Shown here: positions 21,123-30,793 of the stretch, one piece after another
Layout of the letters: the number at the start of each line of letters is the position of its first letter
How positions within the stretch are numbered: the stretch's first letter is position 1
Assembly: GCA_022616435.1 (NCBI GenBank)
Contig: JAKEET010000024.1
Location: forward strand, 1 to 64,000
Length of the DNA: 64,000 nucleotides
Origin: Gemmataceae bacterium
Lineage (GTDB): Bacteria; Planctomycetota; Planctomycetia; Gemmatales; Gemmataceae
Reading direction: 5' to 3'
Translations under genes and position numbers: made by a program
Notes under the pieces: generated by a model
What the model was told of the DNA's origin: nothing
What the model saw: only the letters and a program-made list of their open reading frames with translations
The model's database searches: none

Positions 21123-22517
21123 ATGTCCTGGTTCAAGAGCCTTTTCATCGGGGACAGACATCTCGTGCACACGTTGTTGAGCGAGCATTTTCATCCACAT
21201 AAACTCAGTCAACTAGCGGTCCACGAGCGGAAGTTTCCCTTGCGGATCCGAGCGGACTTGCAACGGGCGCTCGGTGACATGATCGAGCATGTGAATGTTC
21301 GCCATTTCTCGAGCGTGCAATTTACGCAGTATCACTCGCGCAGCCCGGGCTTCACAGCGCTCCTGCACGATGACTGGAGATTATGCCTGGCAGTCGTCGC
21401 TACACCCCAATACGAAGAAATCGACATCGGCGAGGCTGAGCCGGTTCGCAGTCTGACAGACGGGCTGTGGCTCTTGGAACAAGATGATTGCCGATTCGCC
21501 GTGCTGCTGCTGCCTCCGAGCGAATTCGATTACATGGCCAGTTCCGTCGGCCTACGATTTCAGATCGCAGTTCCTAACAACGCGGCGACGCTCTGTCTGG
21601 TGCAGAGCTTCTTCGATCAACTCGAAAGATCGGTGCAGGCCGGGCGGTCGTATCGAGGCAAGATTCTGTCGCTCGAAACCGCCGCCGATTATTCCGGACG
21701 TTATACTGGCATCAAAGTCCACAAACTGCATACGGTCACCCGCGAACATGTAATCCTGCCGCGCCCCACGCTGGAACTCCTGGATCGCAACGTCATCCGA
21801 TTCATCGAGCAACGGCCGCAACTCGGCAAGCTGGGCTTGTCGACGAAAAAAGGGCTCTTGTTCTACGGACTGCCCGGAACCGGCAAGACCCACACAATTC
21901 ACTACCTTGCCGGCGTCCTGCCCGGCGTCACAACGCTTCTGATCACTGAAGAACAGATCAATCTACTGTCGGAGTTCATGGCCCTGGCCCGATTGTTGCA
22001 GCCGAGCATGGTCGTGATCGAGGATGCCGACCTGATTGCCCGCGACCGCACCGCCATGGCCGGACCATGCCAAGAGATGTTCCTCAACAAGCTCCTCAAT
22101 GAGATGGATGGGTTGCGTGCGGACGCGGAAATCTTGTTCATTCTGACGACGAATCGTCCCGAATCGTTGGAGGCCGCGTTGACCTCTCGTCCCGGACGCA
22201 TCGATCAGGCGATCGAGTTTCCGCTGCCGGACGACGAGGGACGTGAGAAGTTGGTGCGCCTCTACGCCCAAGCAGCGCCCATCACAGACAACGTGGTGCG
22301 CGCCGCGGTCAAACTCACTGACAACGTGAGCGCGGCGTTCATCAAGGAGCTGATGCGCCGCGCCGCCCAATATCACCTGGAGCGCAATGACGGGGCAGCG
22401 CTGATGCTGCACGACATCGACGCCGCCCTGGAAGAAATGCTGTTCCAGGGCGGCTCCCTCAACCGCAAGCTTCTCGGCGGCTATCGCGAACAGGATGACA
22501 ACTACTTGCGATCTTGA
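21123..22517 (+). CDS. AAA+ ATPase, FtsH/Cdc48-like module without protease domain
   Basis: The protein has 464 residues from ATG 21123. Residues 1-225 form an N-terminal domain I do not recognise (SWFKSLFIGDRHLVHTLLSEHF at its start). The C-terminal ~240 residues are an AAA module: Walker A GLPGTGKT at about 249-256, Walker B VVIEDAD at about 297, and second region of homology TTNRPESLEAAL-TSRPGRIDQAIEFPLPD. The C-terminal lid ends in ALEEMLFQGGSLNRKLLG. No HEXXH or other protease motif is present, so it is more likely a remodelling ATPase than a protease. It is divergent from the PSD1 gene and convergent, 17 bp apart, with the dehydratase gene. Codon use looks somewhat less GC-extreme than its neighbours. 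Confidence 0.82.
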   Translation: MSWFKSLFIGDRHLVHTLLSEHFHPHKLSQLAVHERKFPLRIRADLQRALGDMIEHVNVRHFSSVQFTQYHSRSPGFTALLHDDWRLCLAVVATPQYEEIDIGEAEPVRSLTDGLWLLEQDDCRFAVLLLPPSEFDYMASSVGLRFQIAVPNNAATLCLVQSFFDQLERSVQAGRSYRGKILSLETAADYSGRYTGIKVHKLHTVTREHVILPRPTLELLDRNVIRFIEQRPQLGKLGLSTKKGLLFYGLPGTGKTHTIHYLAGVLPGVTTLLITEEQINLLSEFMALARLLQPSMVVIEDADLIARDRTAMAGPCQEMFLNKLLNEMDGLRADAEILFILTTNRPESLEAALTSRPGRIDQAIEFPLPDDEGREKLVRLYAQAAPITDNVVRAAVKLTDNVSAAFIKELMRRAAQYHLERNDGAALMLHDIDAALEEMLFQGGSLNRKLLGGYREQDDNYLRS

Positions 22518-22534
22518 CCACGGCGCCCGGCGAC

Positions 22535-24103
22535 TCACAGCGTCGGCCCGATCGACCACGGCGCGAACTCCTCCTCGCCCACGCCGTTGATCTCGCTCTT
22601 GGTCTTCTTGCCGCTCGCCACCGCCAGGATCTCTTCAAAAATCTGCCGGCCAACCCGTTCCACCGGCGTCCCTTCCAGGATCACGCCGGCGTTGATGTCC
22701 ATGTCGTCCACCATGTGATGGTACAGCGGCGAATTGGTCGCGATCTTCAGCGACGGCGACGGCTTGCAGCCGTACACCGAGCCGCGGCCGGTCGTGAACA
22801 CCAGGACGTTGGCCCCGCCCGCCACCAGGCCGGTCATCGACACCGGGTCGTAGCCCGGCGTGTCCATGACGAGGAAGCCTTTGGCGGTGATCGGCTCGGC
22901 GTAATGGACCACGTCCACCAGGGCCGTGCCGCCTCCCTTGGCGATGGCGCCGAGCGATTTCTCGTAGATCGTGGTGAGCCCGCCCTCTTTGTTGCCAGGC
23001 GACGGGTTGTTGTTGATCTCGGCGCCCCAGATGCCCGTGTACCATTCCCACCATTTGATGCGCTCGACCAGCTTTTCACCGACGGCCCGCGACACGGCGC
23101 GGCGCGTGAGCAGGTGCTCGGCGCCGTAGATCTCGGGCGTTTCGGCCAGCACCGCGGCGCCGCCCTGGGCGACCAACAGGTCGGCCGCGACGCCGAGGGC
23201 CGGGTTGGCGGTGACGCCGGAGTTGCCGTCCGAGCCGCCGCACTGGGTGCCCAGGATCAGCTTGCTGGCCGGCAGGGTGACGCGGCGGACGTCGTTGACG
23301 CGCGGCAGCAAGCCGGCGATGGCCCGGACGCCGGCGTCCACCGTCTTGGCGACGCCGCCGCATTCCTGGATGGTGAGCACCGGCGCCTCGCGGGTGGCGC
23401 CGCTGAGCTGGATGAGGCCGGCGCCCTGGCTTTCGATGAGGTGGATGGCCTGCCCGGTTTCGCAGCCGAGGCCGACGAGGATGTAGGCGGCGACGTTGCC
23501 CTGCTTGGCGAAGCCGGCCAGCGTGCGGTCGAGCTGGTGATGGTCGGGGCCGTCGTACTGCATCGCGCAGCCCCCCTTGTGGGTGATGGCCAGCACGCCG
23601 TCCACGTTCGGGAACTGCTTCAACAGATCGGTGGCATGGAAGCGCTGCGAGATGTACTTGCTGGTGCTCGCCGAGCAGTTCACCGTGCTGATGATGGCGA
23701 TGTAGTTGCGCGTCCCGTAACGAAAATGCTCCGGGCGGTCGCGGCCGCGGTCGTACCCTTGAAACGTCCGCTGTGCCGTCGCGACCGGCGGCGGCGGACA
23801 GTCGCGGCAAAAGGCGTAGTCGCGCTCGAACAGGTCGGCGCTGACGTTGTGGACATGGACGTGGTCGCCGGGCGCGATGTCGGCGCTGGCGAAGCCGATG
23901 ATCTGTCCGTACTTGGTGACCGCGGCCCCCTTCTTGATCGGCACGAGCGCCACCTTGTGGCCGAGCTTGACGAGGCTGGCGGCGGTGATCCGGCTGCCGT
24001 GGTGCTCCAACTCGGCGCCGGCGGGAATGTTGCGGTTGGCGACGGCCACATTGTCATCCGGACGCAGCTGGACGGCGACCTGGGACAGCGGAATGGCGGA
24101 CAT
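22535..24103 (-). CDS. UxaA-family altronate/galactarate dehydratase
   Basis: This 522-residue protein starts at ATG 24103. The N-terminal ~100 residues are a SAF domain (DDNVAVANRNIPAGAEL, HVHVHNV). The rest is the altronate hydrolase domain: STVNCSASTSKYIS, ITHKGGCAMQYDG, LGCETGQ, LILGTQCGGSDGNSGVTANP and the C-terminal TTGRGSVYGCKPSPSLKIATNSPLYHH cut across two conserved blocks. Both SAF and catalytic parts are in one chain, as in full-length UxaA/GarD. These enzymes dehydrate sugar acids to 2-keto-3-deoxy acids using a divalent metal. No hexuronate pathway neighbours are visible, so altronate versus galactarate cannot be settled. Confidence 0.85.
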   Translation of the reverse strand: MSAIPLSQVAVQLRPDDNVAVANRNIPAGAELEHHGSRITAASLVKLGHKVALVPIKKGAAVTKYGQIIGFASADIAPGDHVHVHNVSADLFERDYAFCRDCPPPPVATAQRTFQGYDRGRDRPEHFRYGTRNYIAIISTVNCSASTSKYISQRFHATDLLKQFPNVDGVLAITHKGGCAMQYDGPDHHQLDRTLAGFAKQGNVAAYILVGLGCETGQAIHLIESQGAGLIQLSGATREAPVLTIQECGGVAKTVDAGVRAIAGLLPRVNDVRRVTLPASKLILGTQCGGSDGNSGVTANPALGVAADLLVAQGGAAVLAETPEIYGAEHLLTRRAVSRAVGEKLVERIKWWEWYTGIWGAEINNNPSPGNKEGGLTTIYEKSLGAIAKGGGTALVDVVHYAEPITAKGFLVMDTPGYDPVSMTGLVAGGANVLVFTTGRGSVYGCKPSPSLKIATNSPLYHHMVDDMDINAGVILEGTPVERVGRQIFEEILAVASGKKTKSEINGVGEEEFAPWSIGPTL

Positions 24104-24449
24104 GGGCTGATCCTCGACGCGGCGTTTGGCAATGATCAGGATACCACGCCGAGTGGCAACGGTGATATCTGAAAACCACAATTCGAATACGCAGCGGGGA
24201 TTGGTACGATGTGCGGGTGGCCGTCTCAATGAGCGTGCGTGATTCCGCTGCACCAACCCGAAGCGTAATGTGTCATGAAGGTACGAATGAGCGAAGATGT
24301 TGGCCAAGTCCGATTCCAGCGGTTTGACGACTTTCTTCAAAAACACGGCATTGCTCGTGGGCACGGACAACGCAGCTTGGTTTGATTTCGTCGCCCATTG
24401 GCGCGATCGTGCTGGTTGCTCGAAGTCGGTTTATCACGATCGCTGAACC
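24104..24449. other. Intergenic gap with one hairpin after ribH
   Basis: This 346-bp gap holds no frame I can support as a gene. A 9-bp inverted repeat (gcgatcgtg at 24403-24411, cacgatcgc at 24435-24443) starts 7 bp after the ribH stop on the minus strand and may be a weak terminator without a T-run. The dehydratase promoter presumably lies here too, but no convincing boxes were found. Confidence 0.35.
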
Positions 24450-24917
24450 CTACGGCAGCTGCTTCAGCAAGTTGACCATCTCGATGGCTGCCAGCGCGAC
24501 GTCCGCGCCTTTGTTGCCTTCCTTGCCGCCGGCGCGGTCGACGGCTTGCTCCTCCGTTTGACACGTCAGCACGCCGAAGAGAACCGGAACACCGGTGACC
24601 AGGCCGGCTTCGGCAATGCCGTGGGCCGCTCCGACACAGACGTATTCATAATGATCGGTGTCGCCCTTGATCACCGCGCCCAGGCAAACGACGGCGACGT
24701 ATTTCCCGGACGCCGCCAGGCGCTTGGCGACCAGCGGAATCTCGAACGAGCCGGGAACCCAGACCAGATCGACGGCGTCGCCGGCGACGCCGCGCTCTTG
24801 AAAGGCCTCCATGGCGCCGGCGACCAGACGATCGACGATGGGCTTGTTGAAACGCGCCGCGACGACGGCGAAACGGCCGGCGTCGGGGGCAGTTAGGTTG
24901 CCTTCGAGGGTTGTCAT
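24450..24917 (-). CDS. ribH: 6,7-dimethyl-8-ribityllumazine synthase
   Basis: The 155-residue protein carries out the penultimate step of riboflavin synthesis: it condenses 5-amino-6-ribitylamino-uracil with 3,4-dihydroxy-2-butanone 4-phosphate. Family blocks are visible in order: FAVVAARFNKPIVDRLVAGA, VPGSFEIPLVAKRLA, GAVIKGDTDHYEYV (with the catalytic His region), VLTCQTEEQAVDRAG and GNKGADVALAAIEM. ATG 24917 gives the usual length. The gene starts 8 bp after a short coding remnant and the small gene 25039-25278, so the three may share a transcript. No other rib gene is nearby. Confidence 0.95.
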   Translation of the reverse strand: MTTLEGNLTAPDAGRFAVVAARFNKPIVDRLVAGAMEAFQERGVAGDAVDLVWVPGSFEIPLVAKRLAASGKYVAVVCLGAVIKGDTDHYEYVCVGAAHGIAEAGLVTGVPVLFGVLTCQTEEQAVDRAGGKEGNKGADVALAAIEMVNLLKQLP

Positions 24918-24925
24918 TGAAACAC

Positions 24926-25042
24926 CTACACCACGCTCAGTGTCTTCGCGCAAGTGTCGACTTCCATCTCAGCTTCCGAATCCGGATGTCGCAGACGGAG
25001 GCGCAGCAATGCCCGGCCGGCGCCATCGACGCTCCCCGTCAT
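24926..25042 (-). pseudogene. Truncated N-terminus of a clan AA aspartic protease-like protein
   Basis: A 38-codon frame starts at ATG 25042, overlapping the stop of the preceding small gene as ATGA. Its product begins MTGSVDGAGRALLRLRLRHP and ends EVDTCAKTLSVV. The start matches what I know of small retropepsin-like proteins usually encoded directly after genes like 25039-25278 (typical pattern: G-x-V-D-x-x-G-R-A ... VDTG). The chain stops just where the catalytic DTG loop should begin, with DTC in place of DTG. I read it as a remnant whose 3' part was lost. It stops 8 bp before ribH. Confidence 0.5.
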
Positions 25043-25278
25043 TTGTAGGCTCCGATATGGACCGTCGCGTGGTGCCCAATGCGGAGCACGGAGTAGCGAC
25101 GGTCTGGGTAAACGGCGTGGGCCGCCGCCGATGCCTCGCTCAACGTACGACCGAGAAAGTAGTCGCCCGAATCCGGCTCGATCGCGACAAAGTAGTTCAG
25201 ATGCGTACGTTCTAGGTCCTGTTTCAATCGCTTGTCGTAGACTTGTTCGGCTCGGCGTATTAGCTCACCTGCGTTCAT
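25039..25278 (-). CDS. Small conserved protein, usual partner of an aspartic protease-like gene
   Basis: This 79-residue soluble protein contains AGELIRRAEQVYDKRLKQDLE, then YFVAIEPDSGDYFLGRTLSEA, and ends in RIGHHATVHIGAYK. I recognise the pattern (VAIEPESGDYFLG-TLxEA) from short proteins of planctomycetes and cyanobacteria that sit in two-gene units with small aspartic-protease-like proteins. Function is unknown and an antitoxin-like role has been guessed. Here the partner is truncated (24926-25042). It lies 16 bp after rho on the same strand order, between rho and ribH. Confidence 0.7.
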   Translation of the reverse strand: MNAGELIRRAEQVYDKRLKQDLERTHLNYFVAIEPDSGDYFLGRTLSEASAAAHAVYPDRRYSVLRIGHHATVHIGAYK

Positions 25279-25294
25279 AGGTTATCTCCGCTCC

Positions 25295-26836
25295 TCACGT
25301 CAAATTCAGCGTATTCAAGAAATCCGTGTTCGACTTGGACCGGGCCATGCGGCTGGTCAGCAATTCCATCGCCTCGATCGGGTTCATGTCGCTCAGGACC
25401 TTGCGCAGGATGTAGACGCGGCGCAGCTCTTCGGGGGTCATCAGCAGGTCTTCCTTGCGCGTCCCCGAGGCGTTCACGTCGATCGCCGGCCAGATCCGCT
25501 TGTCCACCAGGCGGCGGTCGAGGTGGACCTCCATGTTGCCGGTGCCCTTGAACTCCTCGAAGATGACCTCGTCCATCCGGCTGCCGGTGTCGACCAGGGC
25601 CGTGGCCAGGATCGTCAGGCTGCCCCCCTCCTCGATGTTGCGGGCGGCGCCGAAGAACCGCTTCGGCTTGTGCAAGGCGTTGGCGTCGACGCCGCCGGAG
25701 AGGATCTTGCCGGAGTGCGGCACTTCATTGTTGTACGCCCGCGCCAGGCGGGTGATCGAGTCGAGCAGGATCACCACGTCGGCCCCGAACTCGACCATGC
25801 GCTTGGCCTTCTCGATGACCATCTCGGTCACCTGGATGTGCCGGGCGTACGGCTCGTCGAACGTGGAGCTGACCACTTCCGAGTGCGGCCCCTTGACGGT
25901 CCGCTCCATGTCGGTCACCTCTTCGGGCCGTTCGTCGATGAGCAGCACGATCAGGTAACATTCGGGATGGTTCTTCAAGAGGCTCAGGGCGATCTTCTGC
26001 AGGATGACGGTCTTGCCGGCGCGGGGCGGCGACACGATCAGGCCGCGCTGCCCCTTGCCGATCGGCGCCACCAGGTTCAGCACGCGCATGTTGATTTCGG
26101 TGGAGTCGATCTCAAGGTTGAGCCGCTGATTGGGATGGAGCGGCGTCAGGTCCTCGAAGACGATCTTCTGCGTGAGCAGGTCCGGATCGCTGTAGTTGAC
26201 CGCCTCGACCCGCAACAGCGCGAAGTACCGCTCGGCTTCCTTGGGCGGGCGGATCTGGCCCGCGACGGTGCTGCCGGTGCGCAGCCCGAAGCGGCGGATC
26301 TGGCTCGGCGACACGTAGATGTCGTCGGGGCACGGCAGGTAGTTGTAATCGTGGCTGCGGAGGAAGCCGAAGCCGTCGGGGAGGATTTCGAGCGTTCCCT
26401 CGCCGAACATCAGGCCGTTCTGCTTGACGCGTTCTTTCAGGATCTTGAAGATCAAGTCCTGTTTCTTGAAGCCGGAGTATTCGGTCAGCCCCTCATCCTT
26501 GGCGACCTTGAGGAGCTGCGTCATGGTCATTTGTTGCAGCTCGGAGATGTGCGTGGCGCCGCGCTTGATCTCTTCGTAGCGGCTGTTGGTTTCCGCGTCG
26601 AAGCCGTACTCGCCGTTGTCGTCCGGCCTGGGCGGCGCCGGCGGCGGCGCCGGCGCGGTAGGCGCCGGCGCGGCGGCAGCGGGCGCCGGCGGCGCGGGCG
26701 CTGCCGGCGCGGCCTCGTCGAAGCCGTCTTCGTAACGGTCTTCAAAGCGCTGTTCGTAATCGTCGTTGGCGATATCGGGTTTGGGACGTGCTCGGCGCAC
26801 GGGCGTCCCTTCGCGGCGGCCCTTCATGTCCGGCAT
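25295..26836 (-). CDS. rho: Transcription termination factor Rho
   Basis: The 513-residue hexameric RNA-dependent helicase starts at ATG 26836, behind a near-perfect AAGGAGG. Residues 1-75 are an acidic and then Ala/Pro-rich extension ([19 protein letters not shown]), common in high-GC bacteria. The Rho N-terminal domain follows ([26 protein letters not shown]), then the cold-shock RNA-binding domain ([19 protein letters not shown]). The ATPase has Walker [13 protein letters not shown], Walker [15 protein letters not shown], the Q/R-loop region [26 protein letters not shown] and a C-terminal [16 protein letters not shown]. The 276-bp leader contains a small palindrome (aacccc-gggc-ggggtt, 26887-26902). 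Rho genes are often autoregulated in their leader, but nothing here proves it. Confidence 0.97.
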   Translation of the reverse strand: MPDMKGRREGTPVRRARPKPDIANDDYEQRFEDRYEDGFDEAAPAAPAPPAPAAAAPAPTAPAPPPAPPRPDDNGEYGFDAETNSRYEEIKRGATHISELQQMTMTQLLKVAKDEGLTEYSGFKKQDLIFKILKERVKQNGLMFGEGTLEILPDGFGFLRSHDYNYLPCPDDIYVSPSQIRRFGLRTGSTVAGQIRPPKEAERYFALLRVEAVNYSDPDLLTQKIVFEDLTPLHPNQRLNLEIDSTEINMRVLNLVAPIGKGQRGLIVSPPRAGKTVILQKIALSLLKNHPECYLIVLLIDERPEEVTDMERTVKGPHSEVVSSTFDEPYARHIQVTEMVIEKAKRMVEFGADVVILLDSITRLARAYNNEVPHSGKILSGGVDANALHKPKRFFGAARNIEEGGSLTILATALVDTGSRMDEVIFEEFKGTGNMEVHLDRRLVDKRIWPAIDVNASGTRKEDLLMTPEELRRVYILRKVLSDMNPIEAMELLTSRMARSKSNTDFLNTLNLT

Positions 26837-27112
26837 GAGCGGATCCTCCTTCGCGAGCTGGCTGGGGAACGGGAATCGGCGCCTGGAACCCCGGGCGGGG
26901 TTCAGAACCAGGTGCTCCGTCCGTCCGACTTTCCGACATGTCCTGAGGAAACGCGAACGGCAGGCCAGCGGTAGGCGGTCGGTAACTTCTGTATCGTATC
27001 TTCCGGCTGGAATCCTGGGAATGGGTCTTTTCCAAAACACCTACAGCAACCTTCCCACGAATTCCTCGGCCTAGGCGCTTTGCCGTAGGGAGGACCGGCC
27101 TCCTTGGCACAA

Positions 27113-27736
27113 TCAACGCGGGGCACTGGACAACCCCCAGCCTTGCACGAGCGCCGTAACCTGCGGGCCGAGTGCCGCGAGCGTGCTTGCATTGTCCACG
27201 ACGGCGTCAGCGCGGCGGCGTTTCTCGTCGACCGGCATCTGCAGCTTCTCACGGCTCTGCAACTCGGCCTCGCTCCAACCGCGCTTCTTCTGCACGCGCT
27301 CGACCCGGACGGCGCGCGGCGCAGCCACGAAGATCAGCCGGTCGCACACGTCGCTCCAGCCGGCTTCGAGCATCACCGCGGCGTCGAGAACAATGAAGCG
27401 CACGCCGTCGCGGCGCCCGGCCCGGTCGATCTCCTCGCGAATCCGCCGGCCGATGAAGGGAAAGACGATGGCTTCCAGGGCGCGCAACTCGTCGGCGTCG
27501 GCGAACACGATGGCCCCTAGCTTCTTGCGATCGATGACTCCGTCGGCGGCGCGAATGTCCGCTCCGAAGCGAGCAACGACTTGTTCGTGGATGTCGGGTT
27601 GCCGCAGGGCCTCATGCCCGAACTGATCCGCATTGATGACGTGGCCGCCGTGCCTGGCGAGCTCGGCCGCGACGGCGCTCTTGCCGCTGCCGATGCCGCC
27701 GAGGAGGCCGATGACGGGATGCGGATTGACGTTCAT
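27113..27736 (-). CDS. coaE: Dephospho-CoA kinase
   Basis: The 207-residue protein phosphorylates dephospho-CoA in the last step of coenzyme A synthesis. The P-loop is GLLGGIGSGKS at residues 9-19. Further family blocks are VINADQFGHEAL, FIGRRIREEIDRA, FIVLDAAVMLEAGWSDVCD and the lid-region VQKKRGWSEAELQSREKLQMP. Length is normal. It lies upstream of rho on the same strand, a gene order I know from other planctomycetes, and 24 bp downstream of the SDR gene. Confidence 0.93.
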   Translation of the reverse strand: MNVNPHPVIGLLGGIGSGKSAVAAELARHGGHVINADQFGHEALRQPDIHEQVVARFGADIRAADGVIDRKKLGAIVFADADELRALEAIVFPFIGRRIREEIDRAGRRDGVRFIVLDAAVMLEAGWSDVCDRLIFVAAPRAVRVERVQKKRGWSEAELQSREKLQMPVDEKRRRADAVVDNASTLAALGPQVTALVQGWGLSSAPR

Positions 27737-27760
27737 GGCTTGTATCCATGATAACGCGCC

Positions 27761-28567
27761 TCACCAGTGCATCACAAACCCGCCGTCCACGTTCAAGGTC
27801 TGTCCGCATACGTTCCGGGCCCGCGGCGAGGCCAGGAACACGGCCATGGCGGCCATGTCTTCCGGCTCTTGCCAGCGGTTGAGCGGCACCACGCGCCGGA
27901 TCTTGTCGGCGGTCCAGTCCTCGTAGGAAAGGCGTTGTTCGGGCGGCTGCTGGTCGTGCCAGGCTTGCCAGACGGCGCGGTTGAGGGCGGTCTGCACCAT
28001 CCCCGGACACAAGGTGTTGACGCGGACGTTGTACGGGGCCAGGTCCTTGGCGGCGCACTGCGCGAAGTTGATGAGCGCGGCCTTCGAGGCGCTGTACGGT
28101 GGATCGGTCTGCGAGCCGATCTGTCCCGCCACCGAGGCGATCAACAGCACCGTCGCATCCTTCGCTTCGATCAGGTGCGGCACGAAGGCGTGCAGGGTGT
28201 TGACGGCGCCCAGCACATTCACTTGCAGCACGCGCGACCAATCGGTCGGTTCCAGGTTCCAGAACGGGAAGCCGAACTTGCCCGAGCCGATGCCGGCGGC
28301 GAACACGAGATGGTCGATGCGGCCGCAGTCGTCATGAATCTGGCGCGCGGCCAGCCGCAGCGCCGCGTCGTCCAGCACATCCGCGGCGAAACCAAGGGCG
28401 GGGTGGCCGTGAAACGCCATGCGGCGCGCGACTTCACTGACCTCGGCGGCCTGGTCGATGAGGGCCGCCCGGGCGCCTTCCCGATGAAACTCGGTTGCGA
28501 TCGCGAGCCCAATGCCGCGCGCCCCGCCGACGACAACTGCCGTGTGCCCGCCGAGCTGCAGATCCAT
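27761..28567 (-). CDS. Short-chain dehydrogenase/reductase
   Basis: This 268-residue classical SDR has the Rossmann motif VVGGARGIGLA near the N-terminus (GG-ARGIG in place of TGxxxGIG), an NAG-equivalent FAAGIG, and the catalytic YSASK with Ser in LLIASVAG. The C-terminus ends in the usual CGQTLNVDGGFVMHW. Acidic DQ after strand 2 (ALIDQAAE) suggests NAD(H) preference. It is divergent from lpxD and 24 bp upstream of coaE. Substrate is unknown. Confidence 0.88.
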   Translation of the reverse strand: MDLQLGGHTAVVVGGARGIGLAIATEFHREGARAALIDQAAEVSEVARRMAFHGHPALGFAADVLDDAALRLAARQIHDDCGRIDHLVFAAGIGSGKFGFPFWNLEPTDWSRVLQVNVLGAVNTLHAFVPHLIEAKDATVLLIASVAGQIGSQTDPPYSASKAALINFAQCAAKDLAPYNVRVNTLCPGMVQTALNRAVWQAWHDQQPPEQRLSYEDWTADKIRRVVPLNRWQEPEDMAAMAVFLASPRARNVCGQTLNVDGGFVMHW

Positions 28568-28657
28568 GAAGCAATCCCGTGATGTGAGGTTCCCGGTGGG
28601 ATGATATCGCTCCCGGGCCGCGAAATCAAAGCGCCGCCGTCTTCATGCAAACTTCGC

Positions 28658-28687
28658 TTGCCCCAGTTTTCCGCTTTCCTCTATAAT
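28658..28687 (+). promoter_or_regulatory. Sigma-70-type promoter of lpxD
   Basis: TTGCCC at 28658-28663 and a perfect TATAAT at 28682-28687 are spaced by 18 bp, about 50 bp before the lpxD start. A perfect -10 box is rare in this GC-rich DNA, which makes it the best promoter candidate in the window. Confidence 0.6.
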
Positions 28688-28738
28688 CCGGCGGCCCATT
28701 GGATCCGCGGGCCTCGCTGGGAAGAAAGGATGTTTCCC

Positions 28739-29779
28739 ATGATCGTGACCGTCCGGCAACTGGCTGAGCTTGTCGGAGGCCGCGTCGAAGGCGACGGCGA
28801 CTTGCCGATCGAAGCCGCCCGGCCGTTGCTTGAAGCCGGCCCCGGCCACATCACCTTCCTGGACAACGACCGATACTTGCCCAAGCTCTTGGATAGCGCC
28901 GCCTCCGCGGTCGTGGTCGCGCCGGACATTGTTGTCAACGGCCGCACGACCATTCGCGTCGCCGACCCGCTGGCCGCCTTCATCAAGATCGCGCAGCAGC
29001 TTCATGGCCGTCCCGAGCCGGCCCGCTCCGGCATCGATCCGCGCGCGGCCATTGACGCGAGCGTCCGCATCGGGCCCGAGCCGAGCATCGCCGCCTTCGT
29101 CTCCATCGGCGCCGCCGCCGCCGTCGGCGCGCGCTGCCGGATCCACAGCGGCGTCTCGATCGGCCGCGAGTGCGTGCTCGGCGACGACGTCGTGCTCCAT
29201 CCCAACGTCGTCCTCTATGACGGAACCATCCTCGGCGATCGCGTCGTGGTCCATGCCAATGCGGTGCTCGGCGCCGATGGCTTCGGCTATCGCTTTCAAG
29301 ACGGCCGGCACGTCAAGATTCCGCAGCTCGGCCGCGTTGAGATCGGCCCGGACGTGGAGATCGGCGCCGGCACGACCATCGACCGCGGCACGTTCGGCGC
29401 CACCAGGATCGGCGCCGGCGCCAAGATCGACAACCTCGTGATGGTGGCCCACAACTGCCAGATCGGCAAGCACGTGATCCTCGTGAGTCAGGTCGGCGTC
29501 GCCGGGTCGGCCACCGTCGGCGACCATGTCATCGTCGCCGGCCAGGCGGGCATCGCCGATCACCTGCGTGTCGGCGCGGGCGCGGTCATCGCCGCCAAGT
29601 CGGGCGTCATGCGCGACGTGCCGGCCGGCGGCAAGGTATTTGGCTACCCGGCCCGGCCCGAGCGCGAGCTGCTTCGCCAGATCGCGTGCCTGGAGAAGGT
29701 TCCGGGTTTCTGCAAGGAGCTGGAACGAATCAAGAAACACCTGGGCCTGGCCGACGAACCCGCCAAACGCGCCGGTTGA
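28739..29779 (+). CDS. lpxD: UDP-3-O-acylglucosamine N-acyltransferase
   Basis: The 346-residue enzyme adds the second acyl chain to UDP-3-O-acylglucosamine in lipid A synthesis. ATG 28739 was preferred over 28730 because AAGGA then lies eight bases upstream. The N-terminal uridine-binding domain ([27 protein letters not shown]) is followed by left-handed beta-helix hexapeptide repeats. The catalytic His block [15 protein letters not shown] and [12 protein letters not shown] are both present. Its downstream neighbour lpxI supplies another enzyme of the same pathway. An inverted repeat separates the two. Confidence 0.95.
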   Translation: MIVTVRQLAELVGGRVEGDGDLPIEAARPLLEAGPGHITFLDNDRYLPKLLDSAASAVVVAPDIVVNGRTTIRVADPLAAFIKIAQQLHGRPEPARSGIDPRAAIDASVRIGPEPSIAAFVSIGAAAAVGARCRIHSGVSIGRECVLGDDVVLHPNVVLYDGTILGDRVVVHANAVLGADGFGYRFQDGRHVKIPQLGRVEIGPDVEIGAGTTIDRGTFGATRIGAGAKIDNLVMVAHNCQIGKHVILVSQVGVAGSATVGDHVIVAGQAGIADHLRVGAGAVIAAKSGVMRDVPAGGKVFGYPARPERELLRQIACLEKVPGFCKELERIKKHLGLADEPAKRAG

Positions 29780-29797
29780 CGGCGACGCGCTTCGACG

Positions 29798-29883
29798 TGG
29801 CCGCGGCTGAGTCTTCGAAACCCGGCGCGGGCGCCACGCAATTGGCTGGAATCCGGGGCTTCGAAGACTCAGCCCCGGCCACG
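29798..29883. repeat. Imperfect inverted repeat between lpxD and lpxI
   Basis: The left arm gtggccgcggctgagtcttc is followed by gaaacccgg, and the right arm (29848-29883) is its reverse complement with a few mismatches (ccggggcttcgaagactcag...ccac). The ~86-bp hairpin fills most of the 124-bp gap. The core ccgcggctgag recurs at about 33270. It looks like a REP-type element that may act as a transcript stabiliser or partial terminator. Confidence 0.55.
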
Positions 29884-29903
29884 GGACACTACGGGGACAC
29901 CGG

Positions 29904-30767
<864 letters not shown>

Positions 30768-30793
30768 GTGCATCATGCGGCTGCGTGGCCGGC

